Source: Myxocyprinus asiaticus | Lineage: Eukaryota > Chordata > Actinopteri > Cypriniformes > Catostomidae | Direction of reading: 5' to 3' | NCBI RefSeq assembly: GCF_019703515.2 | Contig: NC_059385.1 | Location: 34,005,501 to 34,069,500, forward strand | Length of the DNA: 64,000 nt | Part shown: piece after piece, positions 33,455 to 44,575 of the stretch | Position numbering within the stretch: the stretch's first letter is position 1 | Layout of the letters: every line of letters begins with the position of its first letter | Made by a program: the position numbers and the translations under genes | Notes under the pieces: model-generated | What the model was told of the DNA's origin: nothing | What the model saw: the letters and a program-made list of their open reading frames with translations, nothing else | Database searches by the model: none

Positions 33455-34280
33455 TTGGCAAAGAAGTCAAAATCATCAGACTCTGGAGACATTAAAAGAC
33501 ACTTACGTGTTCAAGCTGAGGCCTCTGACGGGACTGCGAGCCGGGGACTCGATTTGGACGGCACGTCGGTAGATGAAATTCAGCATCAGTTGTCCAACAT
33601 GTCGGTGATGCTGACGAAGGTTCTTGCTGACTTGGAAGATCTCGCTGTAATACGTCAATCGATTACGGCGATGGAAACAAAATTCTCTGAGTTGTTTACA
33701 AGAGTGACAGAAGTTGAAAAAATAATCTATTATCTTGAGTCATCGGAAAGGAAATTAACTGCTAATCCTCCCGCGTCCAAAACAGATTTAGAATTAATTT
33801 CGGAAAAACTGGAATATTTTGAAAATATGAGCCGAAGGAATAACATAAGAATTGTTGGAATTCCTGAGCATGAAGAGGGCAGAGATATGGTGAAATTCTT
33901 GAACGAGCTCTTCCCGAGTCTGCTTGACATAACAGGCCACAAGCTGGAAATCGAGCGATCTCACAGATCTGCTGAGGGAGATAGGCCCCGATGCATTCTG
34001 GCCAAATTTCTGAGATCATCCGATAAAGATCTCGTGTTGCGCCAGGCGAGGAGCAAAGGGAAGCTTTCTTGGAAGAACCATAATATTTTCTTGTTCCTGG
34101 ACTTTGCGAGCTCGACGAGAGAAACGCGATCGATTCAAGGAATGTAAGAAACTCTTACATCAGAAAAAGATCTCATTTGCTCTGATGTTTCCGGCCAAAC
34201 TGAGAATAGAAACGAAGAATGGTCGCGAAGTATTTACTTGTCCAAAACTGGTACTCTCCTTCATAAATACATTGGAGTGA
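33455..34280 (+). pseudogene. LINE ORF1 of L1-E (coiled-coil/RRM RNA-binding protein), start lost
   Basis: The family starts 'MAKKSKSSDSGDIKRHL'; here the initiator is TTG at 33455-33457. A helical, heptad-like segment ('LSNMSVMLTKVLADLEDLAV') predicts a coiled coil for trimerisation. It is followed by an RRM-like part ('RRNNIRIVGIPEHEEGRDM') and a basic C-terminal part ('RSSDKDLVLRQARSKGKLSW'). This is the order of L1 ORF1p (Transposase_22), which coats the LINE RNA. A frameshift near 34110 diverts the end, whose intended continuation runs to the TGA at 34278. Compared with L1-C, a short stretch ('...AHRVPAH...') is also missing near 33960. Confidence 0.85.
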
Positions 34281-34369
34281 GTAAGCCATTTGATGTTTAT
34301 TATATTAGTGGACTGACTTGCGGTTCAGTCACTCTATTATCTGAGAAAGCTGGGTGCCATTTTTGTTTC

Positions 34370-35010
34370 TTTTTGCGCTGGCGCCGCCTAGCGGCTTGAG
34401 TTTGTTTTGTGGCATGACTCCAAGAAACTTTTGCATTGACGGAAGATCTTTTCTACACTGAAGTTTCCGGCCAGATTGAGAGTGGACACTATGGATGACC
34501 GCAAAATATCTACATGCTCACATAAAGGACGTCTTTTATAAAGTTGACAGGCTGAGTAAGTTATGGTGTATTTTTCTTTTTTCTTTTTTTTTTTTTTTGC
34601 GGCCTCCCAGTTAGTTTGCTCTTGATCATCCGAGGAACCGGGATGCCGGTTTTGTTTTTCGTGCTGGCTCTGCCTAGCGGCTGGAGCTTGTTCTGTTGAA
34701 TATCACTCCTTTGGAACAGCTGTGGATAAATCTGTTTGTCCTTTGTGCTTATTCTTCCTGCTGGCTGGAGTCTGTTTTGTTGAGTATTTTTGCGGGACAA
34801 TGGAATGATTATGTCATCCGCTGAACTCATAACAGCTGGCTCACTGAACAGTTGTTTGTCTGTCCGAGAAAGCTGAACGGCTTTATGTTAGCTGGAGTTT
34901 ATTTTGTGGAGGAACACACCTTCGAGACAGTTCTGTGAATGAATCTACATGTTTTTTTCTGTTATTCTGCCTGTTGGCTGGGGTCTGTTTTACAAAGTAT
35001 TTTCTGTTAT
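34370..35010 (+). repeat. Repeated modules in the L1 ORF1-ORF2 spacer
   Basis: A motif close to 'ctggctggagtytgttttgt' recurs about five times at irregular 80-290-bp intervals: near 34386 ('cctagcggcttgagtttgtt'), 34672 ('cctagcggctggagcttgtt'), 34758 ('ctggctggagtctgttttgt'), 34889 ('agctggagtttattttgtgg') and 34972 ('gttggctggggtctgtttta'). Several are followed by 'gga', 'aaca' and 'ctg' motifs in similar order, so the unit is longer than the core. The same array is present, inverted, in L1-C (44840-45440), L1-D (32700-33290) and L1-H (58980-59540). It is non-coding in every copy. Confidence 0.75.
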
Positions 35011-35288
35011 GTAATTTTGCCTTAAAAAATTTGTATAGAAGCACCAGACTTGAGCAATCCGATGGCAAAGTTGTCACGGGGGCTCTCGTTGGCGTACATG
35101 GACTCTTTGAGTTTTAAGGGATTGTCGCCGGTTAGCGCTGTCATGCGCGGGGATAATGCGCACGTTTTTCTTTTTTATGTATGTTTTGTTCGGGGGGAAG
35201 TTCAGGGTTTGATTGTTGCATTAATGGGGAATGTGGTCTGTATAATCTTGTTTTTGACACACAATTTATTTATTTTTATTATATCAAA

Positions 35289-38200
35289 ATGTCAAATGTT
35301 AATATGAGTGTACTATCTCTCTCCACATGGAATGTGAATGGGTTGGGGCACCCCATAAAAAGAAGGAAGGTTATTTCTTTTCTTAAACATAAGAAATATG
35401 ATATTGTGTTTCTTCAAGAAAGCTGAAAAAGCTGAAAAATTTGGGAAGATATGGGGTGGACATGTTTTTTTTTTTAGTGCTAGCTCAAGTAAAAGCAAGG
35501 GAGTCATTATATTGGTAAATAAAAATCTACAATTCAAATTTCTCAAACAGATTAAAGAAAAATTAGGAAGAGTCATTATTGTTTTAGCGGCAAAGGTTGA
35601 TTTTGGCTAATATTTATGCGCCTAACGCTGATGATCAGGGCTTTTTTATAGATCTTGAAGGGAAGTTGCAAGCCGCTGGCACCCCTCATGATAAAATATT
35701 GGGAGGAGACTTTAATCTTTTGATGGACTCAGTTCTTGATCATAGTGAAGCAAAAGTGTGTAAGCCCCCTAGAGCAACAGTGACACTTCACAAGATGTGT
35801 AAAAATCTTGGTCTTGCGGATATTTGGCGACTTTTGAACCCATCTGGTAGGGACTATACATTTTTTTCATCAGTCCATAAGATTTATTCTAGAATAGATT
35901 GATTTTTGATATCTAAGTCCCTCATTTTATCTGTTGCGGATTGCTCAATTGGAAACATCTTAGTCTCAGATCACGCCCTGGTGATTTTGGAGATGTTGCC
36001 ATATACAGAGAAAAAGAAATCATATAGTTGGTGCTTTAATGTGTCCTTGTTGCAAAATCCTGAATTCCAACAAATGTTAAAGACTGAAATCAATGTATAT
36101 ATGGAGACCAACTGGTGGTCTATGGGCGTGGCTTGGGAGGCGCTTAAGGCCGTTCTTAGGGGTCGGATCATACAGTATGCCTCGTTCACCAAAAAATCCA
36201 AAGCACGAGAACTCGTGGAGTTGGAAGAGAATATTAAAAGTGCAGAGGCAGAGCTGAAGCGCAGAATGTTGTCTGATGGCCTCAGAGAATTGACTAGTTT
36301 AAAATACAGATATAATGCTATTTTGTCGCGGAAAGTGGAGTTTTGGTTATTCAGGGCAAGACAGTCATACTTTGAGTCAGGGGACAAAGCAGGGAAGCTT
36401 TTGGCTTGATATATAAAGCAGAGAGAGTCTTTTTCTATGATTTCCTCAGTGAAATCTGCTGGTGGTGAAATATTTACCTCGGCCACTGATATTAATAATG
36501 CTTTTAAAGAATTCTATATTGATCTTTATAGTTCTACATCTTCGTCTACTGATGAAGATATTAGAAACTTTGTGGAACCATTAAAACTTCCTAAACTGAC
36601 GACTGAGCAAAGAAATTGTCTTGATTCTGAGATAACCTTGGAGGAGCTTGACGAGGTAATTAAGGCTTTACCTACTGGCAAAGCTCCGGGGCCAGATGGT
36701 TTTGCTGATGAATTTTTTAGATCTTATGCTACAGAACTGGCTCCACTTTTGCTAGAAGTTTATACAGAATCATTAAAGAACGGAAAGCTTCCTCCAACCA
36801 TGACACAAGCCCAGATCAGTCTGATTCTTAAAAAGGACAAAGATCCAAACGAGTGTAAAAGTTACCGTCCAATTTTCCTGATCCAGTTAGATGTAAACAT
36901 TTTGTCAAAAATTTTGGCTAATCGATTAAGTTATGACATCACTTATACATATAGATCAGGTGGGGTTTATTCGTGGCCGTAGCTCTTCTGATAACATTAG
37001 GCGTCTCATCAATATCATGTGGTCAGTAGTGAATGATCAATCTCCGGTCGCTGCCATTTCACTTGACGCCGAAAAGGCGTTCGACATGGTAGAATGGGAT
37101 TATCTTTTTAAGGTTTTGGAAATATACGGGTTCAGGAGTACGTTTATTGGATGGATTAAGTTACTTTATAGACACCCAGTAGTGGCGGTACAAACAAATG
37201 GACTAATTTCAGATTATTTTACTTTGGATAGGGGCACCTGGCAGGGTTGCCCTCTTTCCCCATTATTGTTCTGTCTTGCCCTGGAACCATTAGCAACCGC
37301 AATAAGAAAGGATGATTTTCCAGGGGTGGTGGCGGGAGGTATGGCGCATACACTCTTGCCTTACGCAGATGATATTCTATTATTTGTCTCTGACCCCAGT
37401 AGATCTATGCCTTGCCTCCACAGAATTATTAATTCCTTTTCTAAGTTTTCAGGATATAGAGTCAATTGGTCTAAATCTGAAGCTTTGGCTCTGACAGCAT
37501 ACTGCCCAGAAACGGCTTTCCAGTCGGGCGCTTTCCAGTGGCCCAAACAGGGCATTAAGTATTTGGGTATTTTATTTCCAGGAAATTTGTGTGATTTAGT
37601 TAGAGTTAATTTTGACCCCTTAATAAAACGGTTTTCGAGCGATGTGGGCAGGTGGGCTTCATTACATTTATCTATGATTGGGAAGGTTAATGTTGTTAAA
37701 ATGAATTGTATTCCAAAATTCAATTACGTTCTGCAGTCTCTCCCTGTAGATGTCCCCCTCTCTTATTTCAAGCAATTTGATAGCATAGCAAAGTCTTTCA
37801 TTTGGAATGGTAAGCGGCCCAAATTACATTTCAATAAGTTACATAGGCCAATTGACAAAGGTGGGCTAGGCCTACCCAAGATTTTATTTTATTATTATGC
37901 ATTCGGTCTCAGACATTTGGCTCATTGGTCGCTTCCACCTGAGAGAGCCCCTCCCTGGTTCTGTATAGAACAGGAAGTTCTTGCCCCTATTTCGCCACTG
38001 CAGAGCCTTTCTATCAAATTAATCTGAGAAGCTAATGTACATCCCGTTATCTTGAACTTGAAATCGGTATGGACTAAAGTGTCCAGACTGTTTAATTCTG
38101 ACATTTTTTTAAATGTTGCCTCGAGCATATGGCTGAACCCCAAACTATGCCTCAACAAGTCCCCTTTTTGCTGGTCAGAGTGGATTGGGAGGGGGGTTAC

Positions 38201-39054
38201 TACACTCGGTGACCTGTATGAGAATGGAGTGTTGAGATCCTTTCAAAATTTAGTTCAACTTTTTGGGATTCCTAGATCTCAGTTCTATAAGTATTTACAG
38301 CTGTGTCACCTGCTCTGTACTATTTTTGGGAGTGGTTTACACACTCCTAAAGCGGCAGATACTCTGGGAGAGGTGATTACTGCTTTTGGAAAAGGTCACG
38401 AGGCATCGGTGTATTACTCCCTACTAATTCAGAGTATGGGAGATGGAACTTCAACTTCTCTTAAGAGATTATGGGAGAAAGATCTAAATTTGGTATTTGA
38501 GGAGGGACAGTGGGCTGGGATTCAAAAAAATGTAAAATCTGCATCCAGAGACACAAGGGTTCGCCTCATGCAATTTAAGATTTTACATAGAGTCTATTGG
38601 ACCCCCTCTAGATTGCATAGGCTTGGTCTTAAAGACACACCCACCTGCTGGCGATGTCAGTTAGAAGATGGAGACACAACCCATGTCTTTTGGGGATGTG
38701 TTAAGATGCAGGAATTTTGGATGAGGATTCAGAGTTTTATGTGTGAGGTTTTGGCCTCTCAAATTGTATTTTGCCCCAGACTCTGTATCTTGGGAGATGG
38801 GGCAGTCATTAATTTGGAGAATAAGCACGTGAAAAACTGGGTCCTGTCTAGTGTTATGATCGCCAGACAGATCACATTGAGGAGTTGAGAGTCGGCTGGA
38901 GCGCCCCCTTTTCAGGAGTTGTGTTCAGAGATGGCATCTTGAGGAGGGGGTATCCAGAAGACTGGGGAGTCTGGACATGTTTGAGAAGAAGTGGGGCAGA
39001 TATCTGTCTTTTTTGGAGGGCTCTCGGGGAGGGACAGTGGAGAGAGAGGTGTAG
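35289..39054 (+). pseudogene. LINE ORF2 of L1-E (endonuclease-RT-zinc knuckle), broken
   Basis: The start at 35289 gives 'MSNVNMSVLSLSTWNVNGLG'. Endonuclease motifs run to about 35900 ('NIYAPNADDQGFF', 'GGDFNLL', 'SGRDYTFFSS'). RT motifs are 'AEKAFDMVEWDYLF' near 37070, 'GCPLSPLLF' near 37250 and 'YADD' near 37363. The C-terminal knuckle 'CWRCQLEDGDTTHVFWGC' lies near 38650-38700. Breaks visible are a frameshift near 35430, a small deletion near 35590, a stop at 35902, a stop at 36407, the 5-nt deletion near 36930, a stop at 38025 and a stop at 38886. Several of these are single substitutions, so the copy decayed after insertion. The product would nick and prime cDNA at AT-rich sites. Confidence 0.9.
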
Positions 39055-39154
39055 GGGTTTTATGTGTGTGATTTGTTTTAATTATTTTATTTTTATTTTT
39101 TTATTAATTTATTTATTTATTTTTGTTGTGTGTCTATGGTTGTGTGACCACTGG

Positions 39155-39195
39155 GGTGTTGTTGGGGGTCGGGTGGGGGATTGGGGGGTAGTGGG
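39155..39195 (+). other. G-rich tract in the L1 3' UTR with quadruplex potential
   Basis: Runs of three to six G ('gttgggggtcgggtggggga' and following) meet the usual G-quadruplex pattern on the RNA-sense strand. Equivalent tracts on the opposite strand are C runs at 15607-15645 (L1-B), 29222-29280 (L1-C, weaker) and 54817-54853 (L1-H). Mammalian L1 3' UTRs also carry such tracts. Confidence 0.7.
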
Positions 39196-39443
39196 TGTTG
39201 TATATTGATTCTGTATATGTGTGTTCTGCTATATATATATTTAATGGTTGAATCAATAAAAACATTTTAATCGAAAAAAAAAAAAAATGGCACCCAGCTT
39301 CCTCAGAAAATAGAGTCCCTTAACCGCGAGTCAGTCCACTACATAAACAAGCCAGTTATGCCCTCTGAAAAACTATCAAAACAGCAAAACGCCAGTACAG
39401 GAGCAAGATTGAAGGACAGTTTAACACCACCAACTCTAGAAGC

Positions 39444-40997
39444 ATGTGGCAGGGAATTAACATCATCACGGACTTTAAAGGGAATAAAAACTCCGCCATG
39501 AACACCGCTGCCTCTCTACCGGATGAGCTAAATACTTTTTATGCTCGTTTCGAGGGAAATAACACCGCCCTCGCGGAGAGAGCTCTCGCGGCTGAAGCTA
39601 CAGAGGTTAGTTCACTCTCCGTCTCTGTAGCGGATGTAACCCGATCCTTCCGACGGGTGAATATCCGCAAAGCCGCGGGTCCAGACGGCATTCCGGGCCG
39701 CGTCATCAGAGCGTGCGCGAACCAGCTGGCTGGTGTTTTTACGGACATTTTCAACCTTTCCCTCTCTTTGTCTGTGGTCCCCACATGCTTTAAAACATCC
39801 ACCATTGTGCCTGTTCCAAAACAATCAAAAATAACTTGTTTAAATGACTGGCGTCCTGTTGCTCTGACCCCCATCATCAGCAAATGTTTTGAGAGACTAA
39901 TCAGAGATTACATCTGCTCTGTCTTGCCACTCAATCTTGACCCACTGCAGTTTGCTTACCGCAACAACCGCTCCACTGATGATGCCATTGCATCTACAAT
40001 ACACACTGCTCTCTCCCACCTGGAAAAAAAGAACACTTATGTGAGAATGCTGTTTGTAGACTACAGCTCAGCATTCAACACCATAGTGCCCTCCAAGCTA
40101 GATGAGAAACTCCGGGCTCTGGGCTTAAACAGCTCGCTGTGTAGCTGGATCCTGGACTTCCTGTCAAGCAGACGCCAGGTGGTTAGAATAGGCAGCAACA
40201 TCTCCTCATCACTGATCCTCAACACTGGAGCCCCACAGGGCTGTGTTCTCAGCCCACTACTGTATTCCTTGTACACACATGACTGTGTGGCAACACATAG
40301 CTCCAATGCCATCATTAAGTTTGCTGATGACACGACGGTGGTAGGTCTGATCACTGACAATGATGAAACAGCCTACAGAGAGGAGGTGCACACTCTGACA
40401 CACTGGTGTCAGGAGCACAACCTCTCCCTCAACGTCAGTAAGACAAAGGAGCTTGTGGTGGACTTCAGAAGAAAAGACAGAGAACACAGTCCCATCACCA
40501 TCAATGGAGCACCAGTGGAGAGAGTCAGCAGCTTCAAGTTCCTGGGTGTCCACATCACTGAGGAACTCACATGGTCCGTCCACACTGAAGTCGTTGTGAA
40601 GAAGGCTCATCAGCGCCTCTTCTTCCTGAGACGGCTGAGGAAGTTTGGAATGAACCGCCACATCCTCACACGGTTCTACACCTGCACTGTAGAGAGCATC
40701 CTGACTGGCTGTATCTCCGCCTGGTACGGCAATAGCACCGCCCACAACCGCAAAGCACTGCAAAGGGTGGTGCGAACTGCCAGACACATCATCGGAGGTG
40801 AGCTTCCCTCCCTCCAGGAAATATATACAAGGTGGTGTGTGAAAAAAGCTTGGAGGATCATCAGAGACTCCAGCCACCCGAGCCATGGGCTGTTCTCACT
40901 GCTACCATCAGGTAGGCGGTATCGCAGCATCAGGACCCGCACCAGCCGACTCCATGATAGCTTCTTCCCCCAAGCAATCAGACTTCTGAACTCTTGA
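39444..40997 (+). CDS. L2/CR1-type reverse transcriptase, long open frame lacking the endonuclease
   Basis: The 517-residue frame has RT motifs in order: '[12 protein letters not shown]' (residues about 75-86), '[18 protein letters not shown]', '[17 protein letters not shown]' (first catalytic Asp), '[20 protein letters not shown]' and '[12 protein letters not shown]' (catalytic Asp pair as FADD). The thumb and C-terminal region follow ('[17 protein letters not shown]', '[12 protein letters not shown]', '[19 protein letters not shown]'). L2/CR1 proteins normally begin with an APE endonuclease; here the protein is joined in mid-linker and the ATG used is internal. The catalytic centre is intact, so this is the best preserved RT in the window. 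Without the endonuclease and a proper start it is unlikely to move itself. Confidence 0.88.
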   Translation: MWQGINIITDFKGNKNSAMNTAASLPDELNTFYARFEGNNTALAERALAAEATEVSSLSVSVADVTRSFRRVNIRKAAGPDGIPGRVIRACANQLAGVFTDIFNLSLSLSVVPTCFKTSTIVPVPKQSKITCLNDWRPVALTPIISKCFERLIRDYICSVLPLNLDPLQFAYRNNRSTDDAIASTIHTALSHLEKKNTYVRMLFVDYSSAFNTIVPSKLDEKLRALGLNSSLCSWILDFLSSRRQVVRIGSNISSSLILNTGAPQGCVLSPLLYSLYTHDCVATHSSNAIIKFADDTTVVGLITDNDETAYREEVHTLTHWCQEHNLSLNVSKTKELVVDFRRKDREHSPITINGAPVERVSSFKFLGVHITEELTWSVHTEVVVKKAHQRLFFLRRLRKFGMNRHILTRFYTCTVESILTGCISAWYGNSTAHNRKALQRVVRTARHIIGGELPSLQEIYTRWCVKKAWRIIRDSSHPSHGLFSLLPSGRRYRSIRTRTSRLHDSFFPQAIRLLNS

Positions 40998-41152
40998 TCT
41001 CTCATGATCAATATACATCAGCACTGCACTTTATTACTCTTACTCTTATATCTCACACCGGACTGTCATAAATTATATTATTATTATATTATGTCTCTCT
41101 TAACAACTGACTATCAACCGACAGCCTGAATGTCAATACAGTACAATACTGT

Positions 41153-41158
<6 letters not shown>

Positions 41159-41214
<56 letters not shown>
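41159..41214. repeat. (TA)n microsatellite in the L2 3' UTR
   Basis: An uninterrupted run of about 28 TA units just downstream of the RT frame, followed by AT-rich DNA and a run of 20 A at 41279-41298. Confidence 0.95.
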
Positions 41215-41217
<3 letters not shown>

Positions 41218-41554
41218 TTTTTTTTTAATATATATTTTAATTTTAAATTTTTATTGAATAATGTGTACCTATATAGTAAAAAAAAAAAAAAAAAAAAACA
41301 GCGTATTGTATACTGTACAGTGTATGTTATTATTTGTATATTGTTGAGTGTAATTATGTGTATAACAGATGTTTAAATTGTGTTGTGTTAATTTGATGTT
41401 ATTGTAAATTGGTATATGTCTCATCACTGTCACGACTGCTATGTTGATTGGAACTGCACCCAAGAATTTCACACACCATTGCACTTGTGTATATGGCTGT
41501 GTGACAATAAAGTGATTTGATTTGATTTGACTAATACAAGAAACATCAAATGGC

Positions 41555-42393
41555 TTACTCCAATGTATTTATAAAGGAGAGTGCCTGTTTTGGACAAGTA
41601 AATACTTTGTGACCATTCTTCGTTTCTATTCTCAGTTTGGCCAGGAACATCAATGCAAAGGCTATCTTCCGTTGGTGTAAGAGTTTCTTACATTCCTTGA
41701 ACCGATCACGTTTCTCTCTTGTCGAATTCGCAAAGTCCGGGAACAAGAAAATATTATGGTTCTTCCAAGAAAGGTTCCCTTTACTCCTCGCCTGGCACAA
41801 CACGAGATCTTTATCGGATGATTTCAGAAATTTGGCTAGAATGGATCGAGGCCTATCTCCCTCAGCAGATCTGTGAGCAGGGACTCTGTGAGCTCGTTCG
41901 ATTTCCAGTTTATGGCCTGTTATGTCGAGCAGACTCGGGGAAAACCCGTCCAGGAATTTCACCATATCTCTTCATGCTCAGGAATTCCAACAAATCGTAT
42001 GTTATTCCTTCGGCTCATATTTTCGAAATATTCCAGTTTTTCCAAAATTAATTCCAAATCTGTTTTGGACGCGGGCGGATTAGCGGATAATTCCCTTTCC
42101 GATGACTCAAGATAATCGATTCGTTTTTCAACTTCTGTCACTCTTGTAAACAACTCAAGAGAACAAGAGAATTTTGTTTCTATTGCCGTAATCAATCGAC
42201 GTATTACAGTGAGATCCTCCAAGTCAGCAAGAACCTTCATCAACATCACCGACATGTTGGACAACTGACGCTGAATATCTTCTCCCGACGTGCCGTCCAA
42301 ATCGAGTCCCCGGCTCGCAGTCCCATCAGAGGCCTCAGTTTGAACACGTCTTTTAATGTCTCCAGAGTCTGAGAATTTTGACTTCTTTGCCAT
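41555..42393 (-). pseudogene. LINE ORF1 of L1-D
   Basis: On the minus strand the frame starts 'MAKKSKFSDSGDIKRRVQTE' at 42393, continues through the coiled-coil part ('LSNMSVMLMKVLADLEDL') and the RRM-like 'RRNNIRFVGIPEHEE', shifts near 41960 and continues as 'MVKFLDGFSPSLLDITGHKL' to the end 'SFINTLE' at 41555. An additional 'SCS' near the 'ETKFS' block differs from the other copies. One frameshift separates it from an intact frame of about 275 residues. Confidence 0.85.
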
Positions 42394-42550
42394 GTTTACC
42401 TCAAAGAACAAGTATGTAACTGGGTGTATCAAATCTCACCGGATCACAACATGAAAATAATTAAAAAACTAGCAAAGTTCGCAGAGCTCATGTCTCACGC
42501 ATCTGTCTCTCACATGGCGTCATGTCGTAATGCTTCAGCCTCCTTTCTTA

Positions 42551-44575
42551 TCGTGGTTGCTAATGGTTCCAGGGCAAGACAGAACAATAATGGGGAAGGA
42601 GGTACCGAGTGCCCCTATCCAGAGTAAAATAATCTGAAATCCACCCGTTTGTTTGCACCGCTGCTACAGGGTGTCTATAAAGTAACTTAATCCAACCAAT
42701 AAATGTACTCCCGAACCCATACATTTCCAAAATCTTAAAAAGATAATCCCATTCTACCATATCAAATGCCTTTTCGGCATCAAGTGAGATGGCAGCGACC
42801 GGAGATTGATCATTCGCTACTGACCACATGGTATTGATGAGATGCCTAATATTATCAGAAGAGCTACGGCCTCGAATAAACCCCACCTGATCTATATGTA
42901 TAAGTGATGTCATAACTTTACTTAATCGATTTGCCAGAATTTTGGACAACATTTTTACATCTAACTGGATCAGGGAAATTGGGCGGTAACCTTTACACTC
43001 GCTTGGATCTTTGTCCTTTTTAAGAATCAGACTGATCCAAGCTTGCGTCATGGTTGGAGTAAGCTTTCCGTTCTTTAATGATTCCGTATAAATTTCTAAC
43101 AAAAGTGGAGCCAGTTCTGTAGCATAAGATTTGAAAAACTCAGAGGAAAAGCCGTCAGGCCCTGGAGGCTTGCCTGTAAGCAAGGCCTTAAATACCTCAT
43201 CAAGCTCCTCCAAGGTTATCTCAGAATCAAGAGAATTTTTTTGCTCAGTCGTCAGTTTAGGGAGATCTGATGGTTCCACAAAGTTCCTAATATCTTCAAC
43301 AGTAGATGAAGATGTGGAACTATAGAAAGCAAAATAGAATTCTTTAAAAATATTATTAATATCAATGGCCGAGGTAAATATTTCACCACCAGCAGATTTC
43401 ACTGAGGGAATGGTATATTCTATATATCTAGCCAAAAGTTTTCCTGCATTGGCCCCCGACTCAAAGTATGACTGTCTTGCCCTGAATAACCAAAACTCCA
43501 CTTTCCGTGACAAAATAGTATTATATCTATATTTCAATCGGGTCAATTCTCTGAGGCCATCAGATGACATATGGCGCTTCAGCTCTGCCTCGGCACTTTT
43601 AATATTTCCTTCCAACTCCACAAGTTCTTGTGCTTTGGATTTTTTGGTGAATGAGGCATACTGTATGATTCGGCCCCTAAGAACCACTTTAAGTGCCTCC
43701 CAAGCCACGCCCACAGAGGATACTGAGGACCAGTTGGTCTCTATATAAACATTGATTTCGGTCTTTAACATTTGTTGGAATTCAGGATTTTGCAACAGGG
43801 ACACATTATAGCGGCAACTATATGATTTCTTTTTCTCTGTATATGGCAACATCTCCAAACTCACCAGGGCGTGATCTGAGACTAAGATGTTTCCAACTGA
43901 GCAATCCACAACAGATGAAATGAGGGATTTGGATATCAAAAAAAAATCTATTCTAGAATAAATCTTATGGACTGATGAAAAAAATGTATAGTCCCTACCA
44001 GATGGGTTCAAAAGTTGCCAAATATCCGCAAGACCAAGATTTTTACACATCCTGTGAAATGTCATTTTTGCTCTAGGGGGCTTACACACTTTTGCTTCAC
44101 TATGATCAAGGACTGAATCCATCAAAAGATTAAAGTCTCCTCCCAATATTATATCATGAGGGGTGTCAGCGGCTTGCAACATCCCTTCAAGATCTATAAA
44201 AAAGCTCTGATCATCAGCGTTAGGCGCATAAATATTAGCCAAAATCAACCTTTGCCCCTGAATTTCAGCTAAAACAATAATGACTCTTCCTAATTTATCT
44301 TTAATCTGTTTGAGACATTTGTGTTGTAGATGTTTATTTACCAATATAATAACTCCCTTGCTTTTACTTCAGCCAGCACTAAAGAAAACATGTCCACCCC
44401 ATATCTTCCCAAATTTTTCAGCTTCCTGCGGGGAAAAATGTGTTTCTTGAAGAAACACTATATCATATTTCTTATGTTTAAGAAAAGAAATAACCTTCCT
44501 TCTTTTTATGGGGTGCCCCAACCCATTCGCATTCCATTTGGAGAGAGATAGTACACTTATATTAACAAATGACAT
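42551..44575 (-). pseudogene. ORF2 5' half of L1-C, with a 594-residue open stretch
   Basis: ORF2 starts at 44575 ('MSFVNISVLSLSKWNANGLG'), shifts or stops near 44369, then runs open for 594 residues (44344-42560). The open part covers most of the endonuclease ('NIYAPNADDQSFFIDLEG', 'GGDFNLLMDSVLDHSEAK', 'SGRDYTFFSSVHKIYSRID'), the linker and the RT fingers and palm ('PGPDGFSSEFFKSYATEL', 'RPISLIQLD', 'AEKAFDMVEWDYLFKILEMY'). A small deletion near 42590-42610, in the QGCPLSPL motif, shifts the frame just before the L1-D insertion. The rest of ORF2 is at 29407-31118. Confidence 0.88.

Larger units (their letters stand above)
33314..39282 (+). mobile_element. Full-length L1/Tx1-type LINE copy L1-E, inserted in L1-D
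   Basis: The duplicated target 'aaaaatggcacccagc' lies at 33298-33313 and 39283-39298, and the poly-A tail merges with the second copy. The order is a 5' UTR of about 140 nt, ORF1 (33455-34280), a spacer of about 1 kb with repeated modules, ORF2 (35289-39054), and a 3' UTR with a G-rich tract and 'aatcaataaaaac' before the A tail. It runs opposite to L1-D and L1-C. Total length is 5.97 kb. It is the youngest L1 of the nest by position, yet ORF1 has lost its ATG and both frames are broken. Confidence 0.93.
39342..41529 (+). mobile_element. L2/CR1-group LINE, 5'-truncated, inserted in L1-D
   Basis: The host L1-D sequence is interrupted between 'cagtccacta' (ending 39341) and 'actaatacaag' (41530 on), giving a possible 4-bp duplication 'acta'. 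The element ends in tandem 'gatttgatttgatttga' instead of poly-A, typical of L2-group LINEs. It encodes the RT and C-terminal region but lacks the endonuclease. The 3' UTR (40998-41529) contains a long (TA)n, a run of 20 A and 'caataaagtgatttg'. Confidence 0.85.
31119..42538 (-). mobile_element. L1/Tx1-type LINE copy L1-D, internally deleted, carrying L1-E and an L2
   Basis: L1-D inserted in L1-C in the same orientation and is bounded by the 12-bp duplication 'cctcctttctta'. Its own sequence is in three pieces: 31119-33313, 39299-39341 and 41530-42538. It lacks most of ORF2: at about 32441 the C-terminal domain jumps directly to the ORF1-ORF2 spacer, with 'gtgtc' shared near the joint. L1-E inserted within the spacer (16-bp duplication) and an L2 copy inserted 28 bp beyond it. 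The 5' end at 42538 retains the 'gccatg' start region, so apart from its deletion L1-D is full length. Confidence 0.87.

Noticed and set aside
40257..40886. 209-codon minus-strand frame
   Set aside because: It is an antisense shadow of the L2 reverse transcriptase, whose catalytic motifs are on the plus strand.
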